From Myxococcus hansupus (GTDB lineage: Bacteria; Myxococcota; Myxococcia; Myxococcales; Myxococcaceae), in NCBI RefSeq assembly GCF_000280925.3, contig NZ_CP012109.1, forward strand, positions 2,996,501 through 3,060,500: 64,000 nucleotides of DNA. Reading direction: 5' to 3'. The translations under genes and the position numbers were made by a program. Within the stretch, counting starts at the first letter, position 1; each line of letters begins with the position of its first letter. Positions 7,700 to 17,003 of this stretch are shown piece after piece. The notes beneath the pieces are model-generated. The model ran no database searches, had not been told where the DNA came from, and saw only the letters and a list, made by a program, of their open reading frames with translations.

Positions 7700-8311
7700 A
7701 TGGTTGAGCTCTCGCGCGTCATAGGCCGACAGCGGTTCACCGTGTCCTGCCAGGAAGGGGTGGTTCCGCTTGCAGAGCGCCTCCTCCGCACAGTCGAAGC
7801 GATGGTTTCAGCGGGGAGCGTCTTCAAGGACGGCGAGACGCTCAACTACGGCGGCTTGATCTTCGCGCTGCGACAGCGAGGAACGTCGCTGTGGCTGGGG
7901 TGCCCTCGGATTGAGGGGGACTCGGTTTTCGACGACGAAGGCGACGTGTCTCCGCTCTTGAGTCTCCTGGCCCGGGAGATTCACTTCGCGCGCAGCCTTG
8001 GCGTCGAGCCGGAGCAGGTCAACCTCTGGGACAAAGTGGTTCTCGAGGAGGGATGCCTGTCGGAGACGGATGTTTTCATGGAGCGGACACCGGATGCCCC
8101 GTCGGGAGACTCTGGGTGGTTCATCGGGCGTGTGGTGGAAGGGGAGGGTGAACGCGTACTGACGGCGCTTCGCGTGTGGCATCTGCTTCGTCTGCGGCCT
8201 CGCCTTGTGGACGCGATGGCCTTGCCACGCCGATTTCTTGTCGTTTGGCACGGTGACGATGTGGTCGGTGTTCAAGATGCGAACGGTAATGAGCGGTGGG
8301 GCTTGAAGTAG
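7700..8311 (+). CDS. Hypothetical protein
   Basis: This is a 203-residue soluble protein, acidic overall, with no signal peptide or membrane helix. It looks like a mixed alpha/beta fold (FTVSCQEGVVPLAERLLRTV, ARSLGVEPEQVNLWDKVVLE, PRRFLVVWHGDDVVGVQD). I do not recognise a family. Upstream sequence near the ATG has no strong ribosome-binding site, and an overlapping ATG four bases earlier opens only a three-codon frame. GC-biased third positions support it as a real gene. It is isolated between a tRNA and an insertion-sequence scar. Confidence 0.55.
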   Translation: MVELSRVIGRQRFTVSCQEGVVPLAERLLRTVEAMVSAGSVFKDGETLNYGGLIFALRQRGTSLWLGCPRIEGDSVFDDEGDVSPLLSLLAREIHFARSLGVEPEQVNLWDKVVLEEGCLSETDVFMERTPDAPSGDSGWFIGRVVEGEGERVLTALRVWHLLRLRPRLVDAMALPRRFLVVWHGDDVVGVQDANGNERWGLK

Positions 8312-8399
8312 CCGTTGCTTGGGTCGCCGTGCAGCGGTTCGCGCGCGGACCCATTTGAATTCAGCGGCAATGGGGGGGCTTAATGGCCGCCAACTTAAG

Positions 8400-8495
8400 C
8401 GCATCGCGCAGCCACTGTGACAGCGGCGCCGCTTCCACTCGTGAGGCAGCAACTCCCCGATGAGGGAGTTGGGATGCGTCTGCACCCGGAGCCGC
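8400..8495 (-). pseudogene. Remnant of an IS66-family transposase (C-terminal end)
   Basis: The minus strand here reads SLDDVRLRVQTHPNSLIGELLPHEW, which matches the usual C-terminal end of IS66 TnpC transposases (xVLxRVQTHPxxxxxELLPHRW). No open frame continues into the catalytic domain. A second frame covering 8500-8600 may be more of it after frameshifts. No terminal inverted repeats were found by eye. Confidence 0.45.
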
Positions 8496-9090
8496 ACGTC
8501 GTCCAGCGACTCCTTGCATCGTCGCCTCCAGCGACGTCAAGAACGCCTTGGGTTCCTCCGCCTCCTCGCGCCAGGGCCAGAAGCGGTCTTGAGGGAGCGT
8601 TCGGGGCACTCAGCCACAACACGTCGCCGCCGCGCCGCGCCGCGCCGCGTCCCGGGCCCCGGCGCGACAGGTGCCCGTGCGCCGGGGAGGCGTCCAGGCG
8701 GGCTGACGCCGTACCTGGGCCACGCGAGTCCTTGATGGCGTCGGCGAAGGTGACGTGCAGTCCCTGGATGAAGGAGAGCTGCTGCTGTTGAAACATTGCA
8801 GCCGCAATGACTCGCGAGGGTGGCTGCCTCAGCAGGTCGGAGGCGGGTGCTAAGTCGTTTCAAGCAGGCAGCTTCGCTCATCAATACAGGCGCGGCACAC
8901 GGCGTAGCAGGTTCAAAATGGCGGGCGAGTCTGTCTGACTTACTGGGTTGTGGTTGCGGTGTCGCACAGCACAGGGGAGCCACGAGACTTGCAACAGCGA
9001 TACAGGAGAACCCTGGCGTATTCAGTTCAGTCTCATGAGAGGTTCTAGAACAACCTGGCAGGTATGGGCACCTGCAGGAGCAAGGCGTTG
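8496..9090. other. Long stretch without a supportable gene
   Basis: Between the IS66 scar and the peptide transcription unit I find only short frames with no ribosome-binding site or family resemblance. GC bias is irregular, as in decayed insertion-sequence DNA. It probably marks an insertion boundary. Confidence 0.4.
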
Positions 9091-9092
9091 CC

Positions 9093-9140
9093 AGAAATAA
9101 GAAGAGGGGCTGATGGAGAAATTCCCATCAACCCCCCTCT
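9093..9140 (-). terminator. Terminator of the 14-codon peptide gene
   Basis: On the minus strand the stem AGAGGGG-GG-TTGATGG, loop GAATTTCT, CCATCA-G-CCCCTCT is followed by TCTTATTTCT. It lies about 50 bases after the tandem TAG stops of the peptide ORF, so it closes a transcript of roughly 150 bases. A second, smaller GC hairpin (CGCCG/CGGCG) lies between stop and terminator. Confidence 0.6.
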
Positions 9141-9190
9141 GAAACGAGGAACAACCCGCCGCGACAGCCGGCGTCAAAAACAACGAACTA

Positions 9191-9235
9191 CTAGCGCGCC
9201 TTCGGGCCGCCGCGAACGTGGATCTTGATCTTCAT
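9191..9235 (-). CDS. 14-residue peptide, candidate precursor of the adjacent export system
   Basis: The ORF encodes MKIKIHVRGGPKAR. AAAGGAGG, an almost ideal Shine-Dalgarno, lies six bases before the ATG, a TTGACA promoter lies just upstream, two adjacent TAG stops follow, and a terminator comes about 50 bases later. The peptide is basic and alternates charged and beta-branched residues up to a Gly-Gly at positions 9-10. Double-glycine sites are what C39 peptidases cleave, and an intact C39 transporter is encoded divergently 1.4 kb away. Cleavage after Gly10 would leave only PKAR, or release a nine- or ten-residue N-terminal piece, so which part is the product is unclear. The coding call rests on signals, not on length. 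Confidence 0.6.
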   Translation of the reverse strand: MKIKIHVRGGPKAR

Positions 9236-9257
9236 GTGGTGCCTCCTTTCAAATTGA

Positions 9258-9287
9258 ACGCTACGTGTACTCAAAACCGAATGTCAA
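9258..9287 (-). promoter_or_regulatory. Predicted promoter of the 14-codon peptide gene
   Basis: On the minus strand a perfect TTGACA (plus 9282-9287) is followed after 18 bases by TAGCGT (plus 9258-9263). The transcript would start close to 9251 with a very short leader containing the AAAGGAGG site. Confidence 0.45.
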
Positions 9288-9446
9288 ATCGAACCAGGGA
9301 AAAATGTGCAACGCATTGCGGCGATACGAATGGAGTCCCGCGTCACATCGAAACGCTCGTATTCAGACAATGGGAGCGTGAATCGCAAAGCCGTGGCCGA
9401 GGTGTTGACACGGTGCGACCATTAAGGCGACTTTTGCTTGCGGACC

Positions 9447-10664
9447 ATGGCCTATCCCTTCGAGCGGACCCTTCGTTCCCTGAACTACGAGTCGGACACG
9501 CGCCTCGTGTTCGTCGCTCTGATGGTGTTGTGCATCGGCGGGCTCTTCGCCTGGTCGCTGTTCGCCAAGGTCCCGCTCGTCAAAGCCAGCTCACAGGCCC
9601 GGATCGAGCCACACAACGCTGTTCATCGCATCGAGCCGCCCAGCGCGGGCAGGGTCGTGCTCTCTCAGCTCAAGCTCGACCACGAGGTCAAGGAAGGGGA
9701 CCTTCTCATCGAGTTCGACGCACGGGCCGAGCGCCTCGAACTCGAGCGGAGCAAGGCGACGATCGCCGCGACCGAGAAGGAGCTCGCCATCATCCGCCAG
9801 CAGATCGCCAACAAGCACGAAGAGGCGGCTTTGACGGCGCGGGTGGACGAGGTCGCGGTCCAGGAAGCGCTGGGGCGGGAGCAGGAACTCGCGCCCAGGC
9901 ACCGGCTCGCGGTGGAGCGCGAGCAGTTGGCCCTCAAGAGCCCGACGGGCTCGGTCTCGGAGATGGAGAAGCTGGAGCGCACGACCGATGTCGACGCGCT
10001 CCGCTACGCGCAGACGGCGCAGGGCCTGGCGCTCACCCGGCTGCGGCGCGAGCAGAACGTGCGCCGTCAGGCCCTCGCCGCGCAGCTGCTGGCGCTCGAG
10101 CGCGAGGCGCTGGGCGCCGAGGGGCGGATCCGGGAACTCCAGGGCGCCATCGACCGTCTCGAGTACCAGATCGAGCGGAAGCTGTATCGGGCGCCGGCCA
10201 CGGGCCACCTGGTCGACGTGGCGGAGCTCGGCTCGGGCGCGTTCATCGCCGACGGGCAGCGGGTCGGCACCATCGTCGCGAGCAATGCCGAGGTGCGGGT
10301 GCGCGCCCGTTTCCCGAAGGAGGTCGTCGGATTGATCCAGCCCGGTCAAACGGCGCGCCTCAAGCTCGACGGCTACCCGATGACCATCTACGGGACGGTC
10401 CCCGCCAGGGTGACGGCCGTCGGGACCGAGCCTGGCCAGACCGCCACGCCCGAGGCCATCCCCGGGACGGTGCGCGTCGAGCTCAAGTTCGCACCGCCGG
10501 ACGATCCGCGCATTCAACTGAGCCACGGCATGACCCTCACGGTCGAGGTCGAGGTCGCGCGGGCGTCGCCGGTCGCGCTGCTGATGCGGGCGGTCGGCGA
10601 ATGGAATCCGCAGCCTGAAGCACCGCCCACGAGCGTGTTTCGGCCCGAAGCCGAGGCCCGCTGA
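9447..10664 (+). CDS. HlyD-family periplasmic adaptor of a type I peptide exporter
   Basis: This 405-residue protein is a membrane-fusion adaptor that should join the inner-membrane ABC transporter to the outer-membrane channel. One N-terminal membrane helix (about 20-40) is followed by a lipoyl-type half motif (VHRIEPPSAGRVVLSQLKLDHEVKEGDLLIEFDA, about 63-97), a long helical hairpin (about 98-245), the return lipoyl half (LYRAPATGHLVDVAELGSGAF) and a beta-barrel end. A TTG nine bases upstream is an alternative start. It opens a tight operon, with two bases to the next gene. TTGACA at 9405 may be part of its promoter. Leucine is often CTC here, unlike the NRPS genes later in the window. Confidence 0.85.
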   Translation: MAYPFERTLRSLNYESDTRLVFVALMVLCIGGLFAWSLFAKVPLVKASSQARIEPHNAVHRIEPPSAGRVVLSQLKLDHEVKEGDLLIEFDARAERLELERSKATIAATEKELAIIRQQIANKHEEAALTARVDEVAVQEALGREQELAPRHRLAVEREQLALKSPTGSVSEMEKLERTTDVDALRYAQTAQGLALTRLRREQNVRRQALAAQLLALEREALGAEGRIRELQGAIDRLEYQIERKLYRAPATGHLVDVAELGSGAFIADGQRVGTIVASNAEVRVRARFPKEVVGLIQPGQTARLKLDGYPMTIYGTVPARVTAVGTEPGQTATPEAIPGTVRVELKFAPPDDPRIQLSHGMTLTVEVEVARASPVALLMRAVGEWNPQPEAPPTSVFRPEAEAR

Positions 10665-10666
10665 CC

Positions 10667-13396
10667 ATGACTTCTCCCGGGCGTCGGCGCTCAATCATTC
10701 CCGAGGTGATTCAAATCTCGGCGACGGATTGCGGCCCCGCTTCACTCAAGAGCCTGTTCGCGGGGATGGGCGCCGAGCTCAACTATCGCGTCCTTCGCGA
10801 GGTGTGTCAGACGGACGTCGATGGCACCTCGATCGTCACCCTGGATGAAGTCGCGAACCAGCTCGGGCTCGACTCCGAGCAGGTGATGCTTCCGCTCGAT
10901 CACGTGGTGGTCCCCGAAGCCAAGGCGCTTCCCGCCATCATCGTCACGCTCAGCGCCGGAGGCCGGCCGCACTTCGTGGTGCTGTGGAAGCGCGTTGGCC
11001 CGTTCATCCAGGTCATGGACCCGGCGGCGGGCCGTCACTGGACCCGGATTTCGACGCTGCTGAGCCACCTGTACCAGCACACCACGTCCGTTCCGGCGGA
11101 GGGCTGGCGGGAATGGGCCGGGTCCGAGGAGGCGGTCGCGACGTTCGAGCGCCGCTTGCTGGACCTGGGGGCGACGCAGGCGCGGGAGCTGGTTTCCCGC
11201 GCGCTCGAGGACCCCGAGTATTTGTCGATCGCCAGGCTCGACGCCGCGTGCCGGGCGTCCGAAGCGATGATCCGCGCGGGCGCCGTCCGGAGAGGCCGGA
11301 CGGCGGCGGGTCTGCTGCAATCCATGATGGCGAAGGACGCTTCCGGCGAAGTGCCCATTCCCGCCACCTATTGGTCCGTTCGCCCCAACCCCGAGGTGGA
11401 GGGCGAGGTGTTGATGTCCGGCGCGGTGCTGATGCGGGTTCGCGGTTGGCGCGAGGCTCCGCGTGAAGGCGAAGACGCGCCGAGAGCCGTGCTCGCGAGC
11501 GACCTGGCGACGGAGCTCGTCGCCAAGCAGGTGAGCCCGGCGCGAACGCTGCTCCGCCTTCGAGGCGCGGACTCGTGGGTCGTTCCGGGTCTGATTGTGG
11601 TGGGACTTGTGTTCGCCACCTTCGGGCGAATCCTGCAAGCGCTGATGCTCCGTGGCGTGCTCGACCTGGGGCGCGACCTCGGCACGTTCGCGCAGCGTGC
11701 GACGGGCATGGCCGTTCTCGCGGGCGTCGCGCTCTGCTTCATGCTCATCCAAATCCCCATTTCATTGGGATTGCTCGGCATCGGCCGCCGGCTCGAGGTG
11801 CGGCTGCGGAAGGCGTATTTCGAGAAGCTCCCCGAGATGGAGGACCGCTATTTCCAGAGCCGGCTCGCCTCCGACATGGCGTCTCGCACGCACAACATCC
11901 AGGCGATGCGGTCGTTGCCGCCCCTGCTCGCGCAGGCCCTGGTCCTGTCGCTCGAGGTCGTGAGCATCACGGCCGCGCTCATCTGGGCCGCGCCGCACGC
12001 ATGGCGCATCGTCCTCGCGCTCGCGGCGGTCACGCTGCTCGTGCCCCTGGTCGCGCAGAAGCTGCTGTTCGAGCCCGACCTGCGCGTGCAGATGCACGCA
12101 GGCGCGCTCAGCGGATTCACCCTGAACGCGCTCGTCGGGCTCACGCCGATCCGGATTCACGGCGCCGAGCGGTCGCTGCGCCGCGCGCAGGAGACCTTGC
12201 TCGTGAGCTGGAGCAAGGCGCGCTATTGGCTCCAGACGCTGTCGGTGGGGTTCGAAGGCGGGCTGATGCTGGGGAGCTACGGCCTCGTCATGCTGCTCGT
12301 CTATTCGTACCTCTCGGGCACCGAGCGGGCTTCGCTGGTGTTGTTGGTCGTCTATTGGGCGCTGCGGTTTCCCATCCTCGGCCAGCGGCTGATGCTGCTG
12401 AGCCGCGCGTTCCCGAATGCGATGAACCGGGTTCGCCGTCTCCTCGACGTCATCGGTGACATCAAGGAGCCGTCGGCCCGGTCCGAGGCGCCCGTGCAGG
12501 CGCCTGTCGCGCCCGCGGGCGCCGCGAGCGGCGTTTCCATCGTGATGGAGAAGGTCCGCGTGAAGGGCGGCGGTCACACCATCCTCGACAAGGTTTCCTT
12601 GAACATCGCCCCCGGCGAGCACGTGGCCGTGGTCGGTGTCTCCGGAGCAGGCAAGTCGACGCTGGTCGGCCTTTTGCTCGGCTGGCTCCGGCCGGCGCGC
12701 GGCGAGATCAAGGTCGACGGGCAGGTGCTCGATCAGGCCGCTGTCGAGCGGCTGCGGCGCACCACGGCCTGGGTGGATCCTTCGATCAGTCTCTGGAACC
12801 AGAGCCTCATCGACAACCTCCGGTATGGCAACGACGGCGCGCAAGGCTGGTCTCTGTCGGGGGCGCTCAAGGGGGCCGAGATGCTCGACATCCTCGAGGC
12901 GCTTCCAGACGGCCTGCAGACATCGTTGGGCGAAGGCGGAGGGCTGGTTTCGGGCGGCCAGGGTCAGCGCGTGCGCCTGGCTCGCGCGATGCTTCGCTCC
13001 GGCGTGCGCCTGGCCATCCTCGACGAGCCGTTTCGCGGTCTCGATCGCGACCGGCGCGCGCGGCTCCTCGCCGAGTCCCGGCGGCTCTGGGCGGACATCA
13101 CGCTCCTCTGTGTCACCCACGACGTCGAGCACACCCAGGAGTTCGATCGCGTGCTCGTGATCGAGAACGGTCGGATCCTCGAGAACGGGCCGCCGAAGGA
13201 GCTGCTCGCGAACAAGGAGTCGCGGTACTCCGTGCTCCTTCGCGCCGACCAGGAGAATCGCACGCTGCTCTGGGGCGGTGGGCGCTGGCGCCATTGGTGG
13301 CTTTCGGGCGGCCAACTGGTGGAGAGGCCGGCGCCAAAGCCGGTGGCGGCGCCGGTCACGGAGCCCGTCGCGGACAAGCTGGAGCTGGTGGGATGA
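10667..13396 (+). CDS. Peptidase-containing ABC transporter (active C39 domain)
   Basis: This 909-residue protein joins a C39 cysteine peptidase, a membrane domain and an ATPase. Residues 10-125 hold the peptidase with all key residues: Gln16 and Cys22 in QISATDCGPASL, His102 in RPHFVVL and Asp118 in VMDPAAG. Such domains cut leader peptides after Gly-Gly during export. An unusual linker of about 150 residues (130-290) precedes six membrane helices (about 300-570). The ATPase (about 620-860) has Walker A GVSGAGKST, signature VSGGQGQ, Walker B LAILDEP and the switch histidine in CVTHD. Its stop overlaps the next start. The candidate substrate is the divergent 14-residue peptide. Confidence 0.85.
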   Translation: MTSPGRRRSIIPEVIQISATDCGPASLKSLFAGMGAELNYRVLREVCQTDVDGTSIVTLDEVANQLGLDSEQVMLPLDHVVVPEAKALPAIIVTLSAGGRPHFVVLWKRVGPFIQVMDPAAGRHWTRISTLLSHLYQHTTSVPAEGWREWAGSEEAVATFERRLLDLGATQARELVSRALEDPEYLSIARLDAACRASEAMIRAGAVRRGRTAAGLLQSMMAKDASGEVPIPATYWSVRPNPEVEGEVLMSGAVLMRVRGWREAPREGEDAPRAVLASDLATELVAKQVSPARTLLRLRGADSWVVPGLIVVGLVFATFGRILQALMLRGVLDLGRDLGTFAQRATGMAVLAGVALCFMLIQIPISLGLLGIGRRLEVRLRKAYFEKLPEMEDRYFQSRLASDMASRTHNIQAMRSLPPLLAQALVLSLEVVSITAALIWAAPHAWRIVLALAAVTLLVPLVAQKLLFEPDLRVQMHAGALSGFTLNALVGLTPIRIHGAERSLRRAQETLLVSWSKARYWLQTLSVGFEGGLMLGSYGLVMLLVYSYLSGTERASLVLLVVYWALRFPILGQRLMLLSRAFPNAMNRVRRLLDVIGDIKEPSARSEAPVQAPVAPAGAASGVSIVMEKVRVKGGGHTILDKVSLNIAPGEHVAVVGVSGAGKSTLVGLLLGWLRPARGEIKVDGQVLDQAAVERLRRTTAWVDPSISLWNQSLIDNLRYGNDGAQGWSLSGALKGAEMLDILEALPDGLQTSLGEGGGLVSGGQGQRVRLARAMLRSGVRLAILDEPFRGLDRDRRARLLAESRRLWADITLLCVTHDVEHTQEFDRVLVIENGRILENGPPKELLANKESRYSVLLRADQENRTLLWGGGRWRHWWLSGGQLVERPAPKPVAAPVTEPVADKLELVG

Positions 13397-15504
13397 CGCG
13401 CTCGGACTCCGACCTGTTGTGGCCGGTCGAGCGACTGCCCGACGCGCTGGAGCAACTGGCGCAGCGGCAAGGCTATGGCAGGACCGCGGGCGAGATCGCT
13501 CCGCCCGCGGCGGCCGTCGAGCCAAGCCGGGTCTGGATGTTCGCGCTCGGAGATCGACTCGGCGTGGAGCTCGAGCCGATCACGCCGCTCTACCACGAGC
13601 TGCCCGACGTCCTCGAGCGCGCCGCGCCCTGCATCCTCCAGGTCCGGCGAGACGGCGTCCCGTCCTATCTGGTGCTGCTGGGGACGCGGCGCGGGAAGCT
13701 GCGCCTGCTCGCGCGCGACGCCATGGTGGTTTCGGTCCCGACGAAGCTCGCGCTCGCGCTCCTGCGCGAAGAGCAGGAAGCCACCGTCGCCGAGGTGGAC
13801 CAGCTTCTCGGCGGCGTGGAGATGTCGCCCCGTGCGCGCGAGCACGCCCGCTCCAAGATGCTGCTGCAGCGGCTCGGCCAGGCGCAGCTACGCACCGGCT
13901 GGATCATGCGCCCCAGGCGCACGGCGAGCCGTCGGACGCTGCTCGGCGACATCCCGTCGCTCGTCACCGGCATCCTCGTGAGCCACACGCTCCTCTCGCT
14001 GGTGCTGGCTGGCTCGTTCTGGTTGCTCGGTCGCGCCGCGCTCCAGGCCCACCTCGAGACCGGCTGGTTCCTGGGGTGGATCGCCGTGATCGCGTGCGCG
14101 ATTCCGCTCCGCATGCTCGAGGTGTGGTGGCAGGGCGTGTTCTCGATCCGGCTCGGAACGCTGCTGAAGCAGCAGCTCCTGACGGGAACCCTCAAGCTGA
14201 CCCCCGACGAGGTGCGGCTCGACGGCATCGGCCGCCATTTCGGCCGCGTCGCCGAGGCCGAGGTCGTCGAGCAGCTTGCGGTCGGTGGCGCCCTGCTCGC
14301 GGTGTTGTCGCTCGTCGACCTGGTCCTGGCGGGCGTCATCCTCGTGCTCGGGGCGGGAGGGTGGCTCCAGGCGGTGGTGCTCGTCCTGTGGGTCGCGGTC
14401 GCGTTCGTCCTGGCGCGCCGCCACTACGGCGTCCAGCGGGAGTGGTCGAGCTCGCGCGTCGAGATCACCCACGACCTGCTCGAGCGCATGCTCGGCCATC
14501 GAACGCGGCTGGCACAGCTTCCCCTCGAGCGCTGGCATGATGGCGAAGATGTCCGCTTGAGCTCCTACTCCGAGATCTCGAAGGTCATGGATCGCCGGAC
14601 CATGCAACTGACCGCGCTCCTGCGCGACGGCTGGTTGGTGCTGGCCCTGTTGACCTTGCTGCCGGCGTTCAGCAGCGGTACGGCCAATCCCAGCCTGCTG
14701 GCAGTGTCCGTGGGCGGCATCTTGCTCGCGCTGCGAGCCTTCGACGAGGTCGCCGTCTACTTCCAGCAGGTCTCCCAGGCGGCGGTGTCGTTCGAGCAGA
14801 TCCGCGACTTGTTGCTCGCGGTGGGCCGCCCCGAGCTCGAATCGAAAGTCCCTCTCGAAATGGAGGGAGGCAAGTCCACCGACGCCGCCGACGAAACCCT
14901 CATCGAGGCGCGGGGTGTGACTTTCCGGCACGACGCGCGCACCCGGCCGGTGCTCGAGAACTGCTCGTTCCAGATCGCGCAGGGCGACCGCATCCTGCTG
15001 GAGGGCCCATCGGGCGGTGGCAAGTCGACGCTGGTGTCGCTGTTGACGGGCCTGAGGACGCCGCAGGGCGGTGTGATGCTGCTGCATGCGTTGGACCGCG
15101 CGACGTTCGGCTCCTCGGGCTGGCGCAAGCGCATCACCGCCGCGCCGCAGTTCCACGAGAACCACGTCCTGTCCGGCAGCTTCGCGTACAATCTCCTGCT
15201 CGGACGCGAGTGGCCGACCTCGCCCGAGCTGCGGACCAAGGCCGCCGCGCTGTGCAAGGAGCTCGGGCTGGACGAGCTGGTCGCCAAGATGCCCGCCGGC
15301 CTCGAGGAGATGATCGGCGAGACCGGCTGGCAACTCTCCCACGGTGAGAAGAGCCGGCTCTACATCGCGCGCACGCTGCTGCAGGGGGTCGAGCTGGTCA
15401 TCCTCGACGAGAGCTTCGCCTCCCTCGATCCCGAGACCATGCGGGTCGCGCAGCGCTGCGTCCTCAACCACGCGAAAGCCCTCGTGGTCGTCAGCCACCC
15501 ATGA
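13393..15504 (+). CDS. Second ABC transporter with degenerate C39-like domain
   Basis: This 703-residue partner of the preceding transporter starts at the ATG overlapping its stop. Residues about 20-115 follow the C39 fold (VWMFALGDRLGVELEPITPLYHELP, PSYLVLLGTRRGKLRLLARD) but lack the catalytic Cys and His, as in the C39-like domains of HlyB-type exporters. Membrane helices span about 190-470. The ATPase has Walker A GPSGGGKST, Walker B LVILDES and a non-standard signature LSHGEKS. The protein ends just after the switch histidine (VVVSHP), so the usual last 30-40 ATPase residues are missing. Two neighbouring transporters, one able and one unable to cut, suggest either a heterodimer or two export steps. 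Confidence 0.8.
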   Translation: MTRSDSDLLWPVERLPDALEQLAQRQGYGRTAGEIAPPAAAVEPSRVWMFALGDRLGVELEPITPLYHELPDVLERAAPCILQVRRDGVPSYLVLLGTRRGKLRLLARDAMVVSVPTKLALALLREEQEATVAEVDQLLGGVEMSPRAREHARSKMLLQRLGQAQLRTGWIMRPRRTASRRTLLGDIPSLVTGILVSHTLLSLVLAGSFWLLGRAALQAHLETGWFLGWIAVIACAIPLRMLEVWWQGVFSIRLGTLLKQQLLTGTLKLTPDEVRLDGIGRHFGRVAEAEVVEQLAVGGALLAVLSLVDLVLAGVILVLGAGGWLQAVVLVLWVAVAFVLARRHYGVQREWSSSRVEITHDLLERMLGHRTRLAQLPLERWHDGEDVRLSSYSEISKVMDRRTMQLTALLRDGWLVLALLTLLPAFSSGTANPSLLAVSVGGILLALRAFDEVAVYFQQVSQAAVSFEQIRDLLLAVGRPELESKVPLEMEGGKSTDAADETLIEARGVTFRHDARTRPVLENCSFQIAQGDRILLEGPSGGGKSTLVSLLTGLRTPQGGVMLLHALDRATFGSSGWRKRITAAPQFHENHVLSGSFAYNLLLGREWPTSPELRTKAAALCKELGLDELVAKMPAGLEEMIGETGWQLSHGEKSRLYIARTLLQGVELVILDESFASLDPETMRVAQRCVLNHAKALVVVSHP

Positions 15505-16997
15505 GACTTCGACTTACGCTCGCCCTCCTCGTGATGACCTGCTCCGGTTGCGAGCTGATCCGTCCCGTCGTCGTCAAACCGCCTCCGACGCCGGGCAGCT
15601 ACTCGACCGCTGTCGATCTGCGCATCGAGCCGACCCCACTGTCCAGCGCACCCGAGGGCGGGGTTCCAAGCCCGCCGCCGAAGGAGGACGTGCCCGCGCA
15701 GCCCGCCGAGCGTGTCACCCAGGACACGGTCTGGTGGTCGGCGTTCGCCGATCCAGCGCTCGATGCGGCCATCCAGGAGTGCTTCGGCGACAACCTGGTC
15801 CTGCGCGAAGTGCGGGAGCTGATCTACGAGAACCAGCTCGACCCCAACGTGCCGCAAGGTTGGTGGTACCCGCTCCAGGTCGGCATCCTGAACCCGGCGG
15901 GGCTGAGTCGTGTCGTTGCCAACGCCAACCTTCCGCCCGCGCCGCCAACCCGGGCCGAGTACAACCTCGCCACCGTCGGTTTCGGTGTGACGTACCAGGT
16001 CGACCTGTTTGGATCCCTCGGTGCGCAGCGGCGCGCGGGAATGAACTTCGCCGAGCAGCAGCGGCAGCTCACCGAGGGCCGCATCCAGGACCTCGCGGTG
16101 CGGATCACCCAGGTCTGGTTCGACATCCTCGAGGCCCGCGCGCTCCGGGACCTCACGCTGCGGCAGATCGACTACAACAAGGAACTGCTCCGGCTGGTTC
16201 GAGCACGGTTCGAGCAGCACCTCACGCCCCGGCTCGTGGTGCTGCAGCAGGAGCAGTTGCTGGTGAACCTCGAATCGCAGGTGCCGCTGATCGCCACCCG
16301 GAACGCGCTCTTGAATTCGGAGCTGAAGGCGCTGCTGGGCAGGGTACCCACCCCCGCCGACGACATCGTTCCACTCGATCGACAGCTTCCCGATCTCCCG
16401 CCCCCACCGAAACTCGGAACGCCGGGCGACCTCAACGTGAACACGCCCGAGGTGCGGCTCGCGGAGCTGCGCGTCGCCGAGATCGATCACCGCATCAACG
16501 CGAACCTGGCGAGCTGGCTTCCGACGATTCAACTGGTGGGCACCGTGGGCGCTTTGAAGGTCGGCCTCTCGGAGCCGGCCCTGCGCGAGTCCGTCGTCGG
16601 GGTGAACCTGACCTGGGCCATGTTCGATGGAAGGCGCGTCACCGAATACATGCGACTGCCGATCCAGCTCCATCGTCGCCATATCCAACACCAGCTCGCG
16701 CTGAACACCGCGATTGGACGGGTGCAGGATGCCGTGGTCCAGGAGGAGAACGAGGCGACGAGCCTGCGCAGCCTGCGTGCGCAGGTCCAGCTCGGGCGGC
16801 AGCTCCTGGACGAGGCGAGGCGAATCTTCGAGCAGGGGCAATCAGACTATCTGACGGTGCTCTCCGCCCTGACGAATCTGGTCGGGCTCGAGCGCGCGAG
16901 TCTTCAGGCGCAACGGCTGCTGCTCAACCATCGCGTCGAGGTCTATCGCTCGCTCGGCGGCACCTGGTCGCGCGATGTCACACTGAAGCGGGAGTGA
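15501..16997 (+). CDS. TolC/NodT-type outer-membrane efflux lipoprotein
   Basis: This 498-residue protein has a lipoprotein signal (LALLVMTCSGC, lipid cysteine near 17) and a Pro-rich spacer to about residue 75. It then has the two-repeat outer-membrane-factor layout: WWSAFADPALDAAIQE, long helices, membrane strands around YNLATVGFGVTYQVDLFG and a second copy around LTWAMFDGRRV, closing with helices to the end. It would complete a tripartite exporter with the HlyD and ABC proteins. Its ATG overlaps the stop of the second transporter. Confidence 0.85.
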   Translation: MRLRLTLALLVMTCSGCELIRPVVVKPPPTPGSYSTAVDLRIEPTPLSSAPEGGVPSPPPKEDVPAQPAERVTQDTVWWSAFADPALDAAIQECFGDNLVLREVRELIYENQLDPNVPQGWWYPLQVGILNPAGLSRVVANANLPPAPPTRAEYNLATVGFGVTYQVDLFGSLGAQRRAGMNFAEQQRQLTEGRIQDLAVRITQVWFDILEARALRDLTLRQIDYNKELLRLVRARFEQHLTPRLVVLQQEQLLVNLESQVPLIATRNALLNSELKALLGRVPTPADDIVPLDRQLPDLPPPPKLGTPGDLNVNTPEVRLAELRVAEIDHRINANLASWLPTIQLVGTVGALKVGLSEPALRESVVGVNLTWAMFDGRRVTEYMRLPIQLHRRHIQHQLALNTAIGRVQDAVVQEENEATSLRSLRAQVQLGRQLLDEARRIFEQGQSDYLTVLSALTNLVGLERASLQAQRLLLNHRVEVYRSLGGTWSRDVTLKRE

Positions 16998-17003
16998 GAG
17001 GCC

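Noticed and set aside
8820-9038. 72-codon plus-strand frame
   Set aside because: No ribosome-binding site, no family resemblance and irregular third-position bias; it sits in the decayed region after the IS66 scar.
9111-9140. Nine-codon plus-strand ORF (MEKFPSTPL)
   Set aside because: It lies entirely inside the terminator hairpin of the minus-strand peptide gene and its ribosome-binding site is weak.
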